Source: Lethocerus indicus | Lineage: Eukaryota > Arthropoda > Insecta > Hemiptera > Belostomatidae | DNA length: 64,000 nucleotides | Assembly (NCBI GenBank): GCA_019843655.1 | Contig: JACDQD010000001.1 | Coordinates: 49,629,868-49,693,867 of the forward strand | Direction: 5' to 3' | Shown here: positions 25,811-38,283 of the stretch, one piece after another | Layout of the letters: every line of letters begins with the position of its first letter | Numbering within the stretch: the first letter of the stretch is position 1 | Position numbers and translations under genes: made by a program | The notes under the pieces: generated by a model | What the model was told of the DNA's origin: nothing | The model's input: the letters and a program-made list of their open reading frames with translations, nothing else | Databases searched by the model: none

Positions 25811-26868
25811 TGTTGTGCCAGCCGTATTTATGCAGTCATGCACTCGGCCGACGTTCACAAATGTGTTTTTCTTTATTTTTCTTTTTTTTTCTTTTTTACA
25901 TTCTACTCGTAACGCCGAGCGCATTGAGTGAGCGGAGGTCGTTTCGCTGCAAGTTGACTTTCAATTTTCCCTCGCGGATCGCAATCAATTTCAACGGCGC
26001 GGCCACAATAATGGAATATCGTCTGAAAGAAAACTATCTCCGTTTTCAAGGAATTCCCACTTAAGCCGGTATTCGGATTCTCCCCCGTCGTCAGTAGCTG
26101 TTTTCCGTCGTGAAATTGATCACTTTCGAAACCAGGGTCAACTGACAAGGGCGAAGAGACGAAGGATCGTAGTATTGATTTTTCGGACGAAAAAAAAAAG
26201 AAAAATTCCCTATTTCATAGCGTCGGCCGTTTAAGTCCTCAAAGCAGTGGCGGTTTGATCAAGGGCGAGCCGATAGAATAGAAGTGCGGAAATGAGAATA
26301 TGAAATGAGACAAGGAAATGTGTATTGAATTTCAGCCAAGTATCGCCTAACAGGTATTGATGAACGTCGTTTAGACGATGGGAAGAAGTAGAAATTTTTG
26401 TTTGGGGTCCATATAATATAGACTGACTTCAAATCTAGATTCATTCCGGCTACCGGCGTCTTCAGTATGAATTTAAAAGGTCAATTTGTCAGTGGAGACT
26501 GGGAGCATACCAGGGGTATTCCTCAAAGACGAAAACGGGTAAATTAAACTAGTCTAGACATTCTTTTATAATATACCGGTCTTGAAATTCATCGGAAATA
26601 TCGAAGATTTTCCCTAATCGCCCCAATCTGACGCCCTTCGATCGCCGTCCTCAATTCTGCTGATCGGGATCGGATAATTTTCCTAATTTATTGTCTCGTT
26701 AAAAGCTGATAATACCACGGGACACAGCCGAAGGACTTCTTCGGACGAAGACCGTCTTTTGGGGCGGTTGAAGTTTTACGTCCATCTTTCCCCTGGGACT
26801 TTTTTTATAAATTAACCATTTTTCATCCCCCCCATTCACTGATCGCTTCGGGATGGCGCTTTATTTAG
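25811..26868. other. No gene supported
   Basis: At 25920-26060 both strands have protein-like open frames but no family match. 26600-26680 is an inverted match to 41345-41405, the lead segment of the A-type foldback (AATTCTGCTGATCGGGATCG). Confidence 0.35.
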
Positions 26869-27029
26869 CATTTCTGCTAATCGACGTGTAGCGTCCATCC
26901 GGATCCATCGTCTTCGGGAGGACGGCCTTACGCTTGAACCGAGAAAAGAAATCAACCTTATCCCGACCGAAATCTTTTCCAAATACGCCCAGAACGGTGG
27001 ATATTTCGCCGCGTTCGACAATAAACTCG
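26869..27029 (+). CDS. Candidate exon, gene not recognised
   Basis: The acceptor TTTATTTAG lies before 26869 and the donor CTCG|GTAATA after 27029. The frame reads ANRRVASIRIHRLREDGLTL, then EINLIPTEIFSKYAQNGGYF, then AAFDNKL. Balanced composition and the absence of stops suggest real coding DNA. The minus strand is also open, so strand is not certain. A Lys-rich open stretch follows at 27146-27370 (NETLLRENVRELAIKSNGRV) and could be a downstream exon. I do not recognise the family. No partner exons upstream were found, as the satellite at 24.2-25.8 kb intervenes. Confidence 0.35.
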
Positions 27030-27774
27030 GTAATAGAAAGAGAATAATAGATTACTCACCGAAAGTTGTGTAGGCTCGCGTTCGCAATTGACACGGAGAA
27101 TAGGCGCAATTCAAGAGATAACGGAATCGCCGAAAAATTGCTGAAATGAAAAGGAAAACTAGAAAGAAAGAAAAAAAAAAACCGCCTAAAAACCGAGAAC
27201 CGAAACCAGTTTCACCGGCGAACGAAACACTTCTGAGAGAGAACGTTCGAGAACTGGCGATAAAATCGAATGGTCGGGTGGGGGAAGGTTATATCGACTG
27301 TTTGAAAACTCGATATATATCGAACTGTACCAACCTACCCCCACCAATAATAAAGGTTAATATATTCTAATAATTTCAAAATTACACAATATAAAAACGA
27401 AAATACTCCTTAAAATATAATAACAGTATTAATTACACTATAACAGATCAATACTGTATAAGAAAAAACACACCGGAATATAAAAGCTAACCTGAACATT
27501 GGACTGTAAACTGAATCAGCGTTTCGGGAATATGATTTTTTTTTATAATTAACACGGAATGAAAAAGTCTTTAAACTTTAAATAGTACCGAAACACAATA
27601 AAAAAAAAACATTTTAAAGTAATAAAATTAAGACAAAACCGTCCGATTTAGGCGATATATCCGTCGGAAGAAAATTGTAAAACGGTTCGCTCTCGTTGTA
27701 TCCCCATTCAATAATTTATATTCTCCTAATTACAATAAATATTACGTTAGGACTATTCTTAAATAAAATTAACG

Positions 27775-30700
27775 TTCCAATTTAGTCAACATTAAGCGAA
27801 AAAACAGGTTTATAACAAAGTAATTTGCAAGAAAAATTGAATTATCATCAGCTTGAAATTTCTGTCATGAAGTTTTAATACTATTAAAACCTCGAGGAAT
27901 TCATCAATGTTTATAATTCTACTGCAATGATTCTAATATTGTCAATATTATTTGAGCAAAAAATTGGTTTATAACAAAGTAATCTCAAGAAAAATGGAAT
28001 TACCATTAGCTTGAAATTTCTGTCATGAAGTTTTAATAATATTAAAACTTCGAGGAATTCATCAATGTTTATAATTCAACTACTGCAATGATTCTAATAT
28101 TGTCAATTGGTTTATAACAAAGTAATGAGCAAAAATAGGTTTATAACAAAGTAATCTCTTCATCAATGTTTAAAAGAATATCATCAAATTATTTCTGTCA
28201 TGAAGTTTAATACAATTAAAACCTAGGAATTCATCAATGTTTATAATTCAACTGCAATTATTCTAATATTGTCAATATTATGAGCAAAAATTGGTTTATA
28301 ACAAAGTAATCTCCAAGAAAATTGAATTATCATCAGCTTGAAATTTCTGTCATGAAGTTTTAATAAATTCAAACCTCGAGGAATTCATCAATGTTTCTTA
28401 TAATTCACTGCAATGGATTCTACTATTGTCAATATTATGTGAGCAAAAATTGGTTTATAACAAAGTAATCTCCAAGAAAAATTGAATTATCATCAGCTTG
28501 AAATTTCTGTCATGAAGTTTTAATACAATTAAAACCTCGAGGAATTCATCAATGTTTATAATTCAACTGCAATGATTCTAATATAGTCAACATTACAGTG
28601 AGCAAAAAATTGGTTTATAACAGAGTAATCTCCAAGAAAAATTGAATTACCATCAGCTTGAAATTTCTGTCATGAAGTTTTAATACATTAAACCTCGAGG
28701 AATTCATCAATGTTTATAATTCAACTGCAATGATTCTAATATTGTCAATATTATGTGAGCAAAAATTGGTTTATAACAAAGTAATCTCCAAGAAAATTGA
28801 ATTATCATCAGCTTGAAATTTCTGTCATGAAGTTTTAATAATATTAAAACCTCGAGGAATTCATCAATGTTTATAATTCAACTGCAATGATTCTAATATT
28901 GTCAATATTACAGTGAGCAAAAAATTGGTTTATAACAGTAATCTCAAGAAAATTGAATTATCAAGCTTGAAATTTCTGTCATGAAGTTTTAATACAATTA
29001 AAACTCGAATTATCATGTTTATAATTCAACTGCTTTCTAATATAGAAATTTCTGTTTATAACATAATCTCAAAGAAGTTTTAGCTTGATTTCTGTCATGA
29101 AGTTTTAATACAATTAAAACCTCGAGGAATTCATCAATGTTTATAATTCAACTGCAATGATTCTAATATAGTCAACATTACAGTGAGCAAAAAATTGGTT
29201 TATAACAAAGTAATCTCCAAGAAAAATTGAATTATCATCAGCTTGAAATTTCTGTCATGAAGTTTTAATAATATTAAAACCTCGAGGAATTCATCAATGT
29301 TTATAATTCAACTGCAATGATTCTAATATTGTCAACATTATGTGAGCAAAAAATTGGTTTATAACAAAGTAATCTCCAAGAAAAATTGAATTATCATCAG
29401 CTTGAAATTTCTGTCATGAAGTTTTAATAAATATTAAAACCTCGAGGAATTCATCAATGTTTATAATTCAACTGCAATTATTCTAATATAGTCAATATTA
29501 GAGTGAGCAAAAAATTGGTTTATAACAAAGTAATCTCCAAGAAAAATTGAATTATCATCAGCTTGAAATTTCTGTCATGAAGTTTTAATACAATTAAAAC
29601 CTCGAGGAATTCATCAATGTTTATAATTCAACTGCAATGATTCTAATATTGTCAATATTATGTGAGCAAAAAATTGGTTTATAACAAAGTAATCTCAAAG
29701 AAAAATTGAATTATCATCAGCTTGAAATTTCTGTCATGAAGTTTTAATACAATTAAAACCTCGAGGAATTCATCAATGTTTATAATTCAACTGCAATGAT
29801 TCTAATATTGTCAATATTATGTGAGCAAAAAATTGGTTTATAACAAAGTAATCTCAAAGAAAAATTGAATTATCATCAGCTTGAAATTTCTGTCATGAAG
29901 TTTTAATACAATTAAAACCTCGAGGAATTCATCAATGTTTATAATTCAACTGCAATTATTCTAATATAGTCAACATTAGAGTGAGCAAAAAATTGGTTTA
30001 TAACAAAGTAATCTGCAAGAAAAATTGAATTATCATCAGCTTGAAATTTCTGTCATGAAGTTTTAATACAATTAAAACCTCGAGGAATTCATCAATGTTT
30101 ATAATTCAACTGCAATTATTCTAATATAGTCAATATTAGTGAGCAAAAAATTGGTTTATAACAAAGTAATCTCCAAGAAAAATTGAATTATCATCAGCTT
30201 GAAATTTCTGTCATGAAGTTTTAATAAATATTAAAACCTCGAGGAATTCATCAATGTTTATAATTCAACTGCAATGATTCTAATATTGTCAATATTATGT
30301 GAGCAAAAAATTGGTTTATAACAAAGTAATCTCCAAGAAAAATTGAATTATCATCAGCTTGAAATTTCTGTCATGAAGTTTTAATAAATATTAAAACCTC
30401 GAGGAATTCATCAATGTTTATAATTCAACTGCAATGATTCTAATATTGTCAATATTATGTGAGCAAAAAATTGGTTTATAACAAAGTAATCTCCAAGAAA
30501 AATTGAATTATCATCAGCTTGAAATTTCTGTCATGAAGTTTTAATACAATTAAAACCTCGAGGAATTCATCAATGTTTATAATTCAACTGCAATGATTCT
30601 AATATAGTCAACATTATGTGAGCAAAAAATTGGTTTATAACAAAGTAATCTGCAAGAAAAATTGAATTATCATCAGCTTGAAATTTCTGTCATGAAGTTT

Positions 30701-32645
30701 TAATAAATATTAAAACCTCGAGGAATTCATCAATGTTTATAATTCAACTGCAATGATTCTAATATTGTCAATATTATGTGAGCAAAAAATTGGTTTATAA
30801 CAAAGTAATCTCCAAGAAAAATTGAATTATCATCAGCTTGAAATTTCTGTCATGAAGTTTTAATACAATTAAAACCTCGAGGAATTCATCAATGTTTATA
30901 ATTCAACTGCAATGATTCTAATATTGTCAATATTATGTGAGCAAAAAATTGGTTTATAACAAAGTAATCTCCAAGAAAAATTGAATTATCATCAGCTTGA
31001 AATTTCTGTCATGAAGTTTTAATAATATTAAAACCTCGAGGAATTCATCAATGTTTATAATTCAACTGCAATGATTCTAATATTGTCAATATTATGTGAG
31101 CAAAAAATTGGTTTATAACAAAGTAATCTCAAGAAAAATGGAGTTACCATTAGCTTGAAATTTCTGTCATGAAGTTTTAATAATATTAAAACCTCGAGGA
31201 ATTCATCAATGTTTATAATTCAACTGCAATGATTCTAATATTGTCAATATTATGTGAGCAAAAAATTGGTTTATAACAAAGTAATCTCCAAGAAAAATTG
31301 AATTATCATCAGCTTGAAATTTCTGTCATGAAGTTTTAATACAATTAAAACCTCGAGGAATTCATCAATGTTTATAATTCAACTGCAATGATTCTAATAT
31401 TGTCAACATTATGTGAGCAAAAAATTGGTTTATAACAAAGTAATCTTCCAAGAAAAATTGAATTATCATCAGCTTGAAATTTCTGTCATGAAGTTTTAAT
31501 AATATTAAAACATCGAGGAATTCATCAATGTTTATAATTCAACTGCAATGATTCTAATATTGTCAATATTATGTGAGCAAAAAATAGGTTTATAACAAAG
31601 TAATCTCAAGAAAAATTGAATTATCATCAGCTTGAAATTTCTGTCATGAAGTTTTAATACAATTAAAACCTCGAGGAATTCATCAATGTTTATAATTCAA
31701 CTGCAATTATTCTAATATTGTCAATATTATGTGAGCAAAAAATTGGTTTATAACAAAGTAATCTCCAAGAAAAATTGAATTATCATCAGCTTGAAATTTC
31801 TGTCATGAAGTTTTAATAATATTCAAACCCCGAGGAATTCATCAATGTTTATAATTCAACTGCAATGATTCTAATATTGTCAATATTATGTGAGCAAAAA
31901 ATTGGTTTATAACAAAGCAATCCTCCAGGAAAAATTGAATTACCATCAGCTTGAATTTCGCCATGAAGTTTTTAATACAATTAAAAACCCTCGAGGGAAT
32001 TCATCAATGTTTATAATTCAACTGCAATGATTCTAATATAGTCAACATTACGTGAGCAAAAAATTGGTTTATAACAAAGTAATTTCCAAGAAAAATTGAA
32101 TTATCATCAGCTTGAAATTTCTGTCATGAAGTTTTAATAATATTAAAACCTCGAGGAATTCATCAATGTTTATAATTCAACTGCAATGATTCTAATATTG
32201 TCAATATTATGTGAGCAAAAAATTGGTTTATAACAAAGTAATTTCCAAGAAAAATTGAATTATCATCAGCTTGAAATTTCTGTCATGAAGTTTTAATAAT
32301 ATTAAAACCTCGAGGAATTCATCAATGTTTATAATTCAACTGCAATGATTCTAATATTGTCAATATTATGTGAGCAAAAAATAGGTTTATAACAAAGTAA
32401 TCTCCAAGAAAAATTGAATTATCATCAGCTTGAAATTTCTGTCATGAAGTTTTAATACAATTAAAACCTCGAGGAATTCATCAATGTTTATAATTCAACT
32501 GCAATTATTCTAATATAGTCAATATTATGTGAGCAAAAAATTGGTTTATAACAAAGTAATTTCCAAGAAAAATTGAATTATCATCGGCTTGAAATTTCTG
32601 TCATGAAGTTTTAATAAATATTAAAACTTCGAGGAATTCAAGGTT
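27775..32645. repeat. Satellite, 158-160-bp unit, about 30 copies
   Basis: Units marked by CCTCGAGGAATTCATCAATG spaced 158-160 bases (for example 29281, 29441, 29601, 29760). They share AATTGGTTTATAACAAAGTA and CATCAGCTTGAAATTTCTGT. Copies are very uniform except at 28120-28200 and 28920-29090, where units are shortened and shuffled. Unlike the other arrays, no transposon end was recognised in it. It separates the gene-poor left part from the gene-bearing right part. Confidence 0.95.
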
Positions 32646-32859
32646 TATATTTCTATCGCAATGATTTATATTATATTACATATATACAATTAAATATATG
32701 GTATATTCTATTCGCATACTATTAAATATACTATATTTATTAATACCCGGGCAGAGTTGGGTTAGATCAAGGGATAAGTGTTCGATGGAAATTAACGGTT
32801 GAATCCTACAAAATTATATGTAATTAATTTATTATTGTATATATATCTGTATATACATA

Positions 32860-32909
<50 letters not shown>

Positions 32910-33410
32910 CTGTATTGCTTGAAAGAAAATGGAATGATGAAGGAATGAATCGAGTATGGCAGATATTACTGCGGATTTATTGATCCGCCCGTTGTATTCA
33001 ATGAATAAATAAACATGCGATAAGACTGCAATGATAAATGTAGCGGGAGGTGAATGTAAACGGCGTACGAAACCGATATATTTTAACCAATTTTACATCA
33101 CATTTTTTTATTCTAATTTCACCCGCGATACTTTACGCATTTCGACATTACGTTGAAATGTATTCAATCGATTAAATGTATTTTTTTCTATGCCCAAAGT
33201 ATCGGATAACTGTTCTAGTCAGAAAAATGGGACGCCGGAAGCGATTTCCCGAACCGAATATTAAATAATAACGTACAAGGAAAATTCTATATAGGACGGA
33301 GAGGAATAAATTTCGGAACTGTTCACGAATTGTAAACAACTATTGTATATTATTTATAATCAATACTTTTTCGTTTAGAACTAACACAATCTATCGATTA
33401 GTGATTTTTT
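32646..33410. other. Spacer between satellite and mRpL20, with AT run
   Basis: AT-rich intergenic DNA with an AT run at about 32861-32906. It includes the 3' flank of mRpL20; a canonical poly(A) signal on the minus strand was not obvious. Confidence 0.5.
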
Positions 33411-36180
33411 TCATTTCTTCAACATATTCCTAGTGAAAACGTTGGTCGGCGGTTTTTCTCTGATCTTTTTCAAATCTTCAACGCCGTCCTCTTCGACTTT
33501 CGTCCAAGCCAATTGCGTCAGCGCCTATACAATTTAAATTAAAAAATGCATTTTTTAAAAAAAAATGCACTTCGATTATAAAAAAAAACCAACAAGAAAT
33601 GTCACTTAAAAAGTGATGGCACTTTACAACTTCTAAAACTGAATATTTTATTGCGTATTTTCATATCCGGTAATTAACGAAATTACTGTAACGCTGTCGA
33701 ATAGTGTTCGGATCGGCTATCGGGTTATAGCTGAATAATAATTTCGATAAATTTTGCGTTCTACGCGAAGTGACGACGGAAAAATATATATACAATTTTA
33801 AAACATCGATTGTATTATAAATACGGCTCACTTTGAAAGTAAACGGTTCCCAGATTGCTAGATCGGCGAGTGTTTTCCTGCTCAGCAATATATTGGATCT
33901 CGTTAGTCCTTCTCTGAGCAAAGGAAAAGTCAGACCGTGTTCCTCGCATCCTGCACTTACTCTCGCCTCCCACAACTGCAATTTCAATATATATATATAA
34001 AATTACAGCGGACAAAATTAATTTAGAATCCGTTGGAAAAAAGTGTAATCGGATCGTTAGTGCAGCCATTGAAAAATATACACCGACAAAGTGTAGAAAA
34101 TATTCGAAAAAATCCATCTCGAAAAATACGTTATAATTTAAAGACGCACACTTTTCTCTAGCGAAAACAGTGCGGCTGATAATTTATCGGTTATATTATA
34201 GATCGTATTTTATCCTATCGTTGAATTAGATTCATCTCAATTGCATTATAATCGCAAATGTCTCAATTACGAGATTGTTCGGAAATTCAATCTCAATATC
34301 CGATTCGAAATTCGGAGAAATTTGTAATAATTCAATCGTACAAGTTGGATGTCGGAAGTACGTAATAATAATAAAAAATCGATTCTCCGATCTGAAATAA
34401 AACGATTCATACGAATTTTTAAACCACAATTACGAATGTGGTCTAAGTCATATATTTCGGTTCGCTTTCGAATAAATTAACAAATTTATTAGTCTCGATT
34501 AAATGGAAATTTAGTGCGGGTATAAAATTTTGTGCGAATTTCATACGAAAATGTCGTATTTTTAAAATTTGAATCGACTCGGACCACTTTTACGTAACTG
34601 TGTCGGGTACAAATATCGTTTACGATTGCCGATAGCAGATATTTAAGAAAATTTTCGGTCGAATCTTTTTTCTTTTTTTTTAAAATATCGAACTTACGCC
34701 AGCCATATCCTCTTTTTTGCGTTTTCTCCCTTCCGTGGCGTAAGCCATCGCCCTGTGTACGGCGCGTACAGCGATCGAATAACAGTTACGAGCTCTGCCT
34801 CGGAAGTGCTGGAACATTCGAAAAAAATTTTAAAATCGATATTATTTACAGAAATTTTAATTGTATCGCGAACGTCGATAAAATGTACGTCGTTAAAATT
34901 CATCCAGTTCGGTGCGATTTTCGGGGGTACGAATAAAATAATCGTAAGGAAATCGCCGGAAAAAATTAAAATTTGCGCCACCGCTTCAATGATTTACGCA
35001 TAGAACGGTAGGTCGACGCGTACCGACTAATTTTATATACTGTAGGTTCGTCATGTTTCTGTCTCTCTCTCGCTGCTGTTCGCTCTTTCGCTAGACCGGT
35101 TTGTCGGCCGCTCTCGCCGTCTTCAGTAGCGCTCTGTGTTACTGTCACTGTTGTGGCACTTTGGATGCACTTTTTTTGGTGCATCCTCACCGCCCAAACT
35201 GTCACTGTCACTTTCACACGTAGTGCGGAGATCGAGAGAGAGAACGCGAATGTGTTGTAGTCCGTTTTACGCGTTGCGTATAAACGCTTATTTTGCTCGA
35301 CAATGCTACTGAAGACGGCCACGCGATCAAAACGTGGCAGTAAAATGTGAAAGCGACACGGCGGGGGCAGTGAGGATGCCCCACGAAAAACATCCAAAGC
35401 GCCAAATAACGCACGTGCTACTGAAGACGGCGAGAGCGGCCGACAAACCGGTCCGGCGAAAGACCGAACCGGCGGCGAGGAGAGGAGACAGAAACATGAC
35501 GGACCTACAGTATATTCAAACCCTCGCAGACCACACAAAACAGGTATATCGAATTTTATATAATTTACGACAATATCGGGCTTTACGACAACGGTTTTTA
35601 ACGCAGCTGTCGTCTTCAGATTCGCTCTCTATTAGCCTCATTTTTCGTTTTCCTTACAATATCATCTCCATCGCTGATTTCGTATTTTTCGTCGTTAGCC
35701 TCTCGACCGATTTCGCTCCTAATATCCATTTTTTGTCGGGGTTCGAATAAAATTACTTTATACAAATTTTCCCCCCAATACTTCGGCCAGTCTTTAAAGA
35801 ACCTTTTACCAATTTTTCATCTTTATCTCCGTTAAGATGTGCGTAATTTGGTACGAAAGAATATAAACAGTTATAACGAACAGCAAAGTGTTAAATATAT
35901 TTAACGGAACTTTTCTCTTTTTTTAACGCGAAATTATTTTCTTTGACCCACAGACGAAGCGATTATATTTAAATTGGCGATTTAAATTATCAAATTTACA
36001 GGAAATGGCAGAATAAAAACTCTTGGAAATCAAGTGATACTGGCCGGTAATACTGTAAACCGGTTCGTCGAATATTGAATTTCCGCTACTCACGGCTGAA
36101 AGTTTGAATATTCTTCTCTTCTTCCAGAATTCGTCCGGACCCCTCGAACGGACCATAAGGGCCAAAGATTGAAAAACCAT
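33411..36180 (-). CDS. mRpL20: Mitochondrial ribosomal protein L20 (bL20m), 4 exons
   Basis: Structural protein of the large subunit of the mitochondrial ribosome; it binds 23S-like rRNA during assembly. Exons read on the minus strand: 36180-36094, 34808-34698, 33975-33832 and 33524-33411. All junctions are phase 0 with GT donors and AG acceptors. The product is 151 residues, close to the roughly 150 of animal bL20m. Exon 1 starts MVFQSLALMVRSRGPDEFW, like the MVF start of animal L20m. Exon 2 carries HFRGRARNCYSIAVRAVHRA, the conserved L20 RNA-binding segment. Exon 3 has LWEARVSAGCEEHGL and RKTLADLAIWEPFTFK, matching the family pattern LW-x-R-I-x-A and RK-x-LADLA. The protein ends NMLKK before TGA. 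The start is the only ATG that fits the family N-terminus. Intron 1 holds a foldback element. The gene is head to head with CNOT9, about 2.1 kb between start codons. No frame lesion was seen. Confidence 0.95.
35030..35545. mobile_element. CTTCAGTAG foldback element, B type, in mRpL20 intron 1
   Basis: Inverted repeat with outer arms of about 150 bases at 35040-35150 and 35395-35540. Each arm carries the hairpin GGTCT/AGACC (or a variant), a CGGCCG-rich block and CTTCAGTAG or its complement. A third internal copy, CTACTGAAGACGGCCACGCG, lies near 35300. The same layout occurs at 20860-21350. No coding capacity is visible, so this is a non-autonomous element. About 65 bases of flank at 34970-35035 recur inverted at 39001-39060 in CNOT9 intron 1. 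Confidence 0.8.
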
Positions 36181-37361
36181 TTCAAAGAAATACCAACAAT
36201 ATAATAGTTTCGGGGGTGCCAGATCAGGTTATGCCAGTGAAACCTTCCCAGTTCAAAACATGCCGATATAATTGAAACGGCGATGTAACTTCTGAAATTA
36301 AATTTATATATTAAAAAAAAAAATATTAAATAGCGTTCCAATTTGGGTTACATAAATTGAACATAATTATCATCGTATTTATTATTGTGGTAAAATAAAT
36401 TATTACGTAGCGAATTATTTGAAAAATATAAAATACTTTTTTTTATAATTATTGCTGTACAAGACAAATTTTTTTGCCTCTAACATTGTTGGGAAACATT
36501 CAATTGTCAACTTAAAATTTTTATCTATATCTGTATAAATATATTTTATGAATATTTTAAGGCGAACGCTACTATCGCTTGTAGCGATTCTTTATTATTA
36601 CGGGTTTATTTTGCACGCGGTCAAATTCAACTGATAATCGAGAATATCGAAGGTATTATATTTAATTGCGTTCGAGCTTAAAAAATTTTTTTTTCACGCA
36701 ATTTAGTATCGCGGGATATTAGATTTTATTTCTTTAGTAAAGCGTAATAAACGGTTTCATTAATTAGAGCTCCACGGGCCGCGATAAAAAAAAAAAATAG
36801 TAATTAATATATCCGTCGCTGTATTTTTAGAAATGAAATAGCGCGCGCCTATAAATCGTTCGTTAAATGGTGCAATACGGTAAATTTCAGTAGCGGCCGT
36901 AAAAATGGCAACACTGTGCCAGCTGTTCGCTGGAAGGTTCGGTATTTTTGACCCGGAGCGGTCGACCATTGTTGTTGTTAAACCCCGGATCTTGGCGGAT
37001 AACAATTTCAAAAACGGACATTTCCGTAATTTGGGCGCGCTGTTTTTTTTTCCGAATGTGACGCGAAAATTTACCAATTCAACCGGCCGACGAGTATTGA
37101 TGTGATCCCGGTCTTTTTCGCCTTTTAATTCAGTGTTTGTGTCTGCTGGCTGACCGCCGCTGGACCGGGATGTTTTCCGTTCAAGTTATTTGAGTCATAA
37201 TGGTAATATATGATTAAAAAAACCTGTTAATTACAATTATTAGTTCAGTTATTCCCCCACCCCGTTCAGTAGTTAACTGCTTGGAGTAATGACCTCGGGT
37301 TGATCTTGAATTTTTCCCTCAATTTGATGTAATTTTTGTACATTAATCAGCCCGTATTTTC

Positions 37362-37363
<2 letters not shown>

Positions 37364-37419
<56 letters not shown>
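37364..37419. repeat. (AT)n microsatellite
   Basis: A perfect AT dinucleotide run of about 56 bases in the mRpL20/CNOT9 intergenic region. Confidence 0.95.
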
Positions 37420-37422
<3 letters not shown>

Positions 37423-37649
37423 GAGGTTTCATTTAGAGCCCCCTTCCCCCTCCCTCGAAAGCCGAAGCTTCTTCCTAATAGAAGAAATACGAATTAATAT
37501 ATTCGAGTCGCATTTTCAGATATGAAATAACGAGCGGAAAGCGTTCGAAAATGAATTTTTCGTAAACGGGGCGATTTTTTTTTTTTAGCAATATTTTTAC
37601 CGATACGTTTAGCCCGACACTTGAATCGACCGCAAAATCGTACATAAAA

Positions 37650-38275
37650 CTATATCGTCTATACTACACTTTTCAATCGGGGGGATACGCTGAAGAGCGC
37701 AAGAATTTAAAATTGAACGCGGAAATTTACCAATTTTTTTTTTTTTTACCCCTTCACTTATCGAATTGCGGCCGAATTTTTATTGAGTAATAAAAACCGA
37801 TTGGCTAAGACGGCCCATCGCGCTTTAGACGACGCAAAGAGATTAAATTTAACACTCTCGTAGCGACTAAAAAAAACATTAGAAAGGAATTGTCGAAATA
37901 AAAAGCGCGACGTGTCGTACGATGGCTGAACAAGTTGACGCGACATCGATTCGCCCCTAAATCGATAAATTTCGTAGCCCCTACGCCGAATTTAAACCCA
38001 ATTTTAAAGATACCAAACGGTATAATCGGGTATCACAATTACTCTTCCGGCCCGTGACAATAAAGGTGATACAATCGACGTCCTCCGATATCTTAACCAA
38101 ATTTTTAATTTTAATCGTCTATACTACGCTTTTCAATCGGGGGGGGGATACGCTGAAGAGCGCAAGAATGTAAAATTGAACGCGGAAATTTACCAATTTT
38201 TTTTTTACCCCTTCACTTATCGAATTGTGGCCGAATTTTTATTAAGCAATAAAAACCGATTGGAACCGTTTTTCC
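37650..38275 (+). repeat. Local duplications in the CNOT9 5' flank
   Basis: The segment 37650-37800 recurs at 38110-38268, shifted by about 460 bases. Both begin GTCTATACTAC and contain GGATACGCTGAAGAGCGCAA. The second copy runs directly into the first coding exon of CNOT9. A different part, 37812-38040, recurs in the same orientation inside CNOT9 intron 1 at 39432-39660 and includes AAAAAGCGCGACGTGTCGTA. Exon 1 is thus flanked on both sides by copies of the same DNA. Confidence 0.85.
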
Positions 38276-38283
38276 AGAATATA

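Larger units (their letters stand above)
36181..38283. promoter_or_regulatory. Shared upstream region of mRpL20 and CNOT9
   Basis: A 2.1-kb intergenic space between two divergent housekeeping genes, so it should contain both promoters. At 36904-36915 there is ATGGCAACACTG, which resembles the Drosophila Motif 1 core promoter element (YGGTCACACTR); this is a resemblance only. The block 36890-37200 is less AT-rich than its surroundings and could hold a 5' untranslated exon of CNOT9. The sequence TTTTTCCAG just before the CNOT9 ATG would be the matching acceptor. Transcription starts cannot be placed from sequence alone. Confidence 0.35.

Noticed and set aside
27775..32645. A CRISPR-like array
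   Set aside because: Whole units of 159 bp repeat without variable spacers, and the genome is eukaryotic; it is a satellite.
34966..35538. A 190-residue minus-strand frame inside the mRpL20 intron
   Set aside because: It lies almost wholly in a foldback element and its translation repeats in other non-coding copies.
36905..37105. A 66-residue plus-strand frame starting at ATGGCAACACTG
   Set aside because: It looks like promoter or 5' UTR sequence between divergent genes; the translation has no known features.
38176..38283. An upstream in-frame ATG for CNOT9 at 38176
   Set aside because: The DNA is a duplicated copy of non-coding flank, and the family N-terminus begins at 38284.
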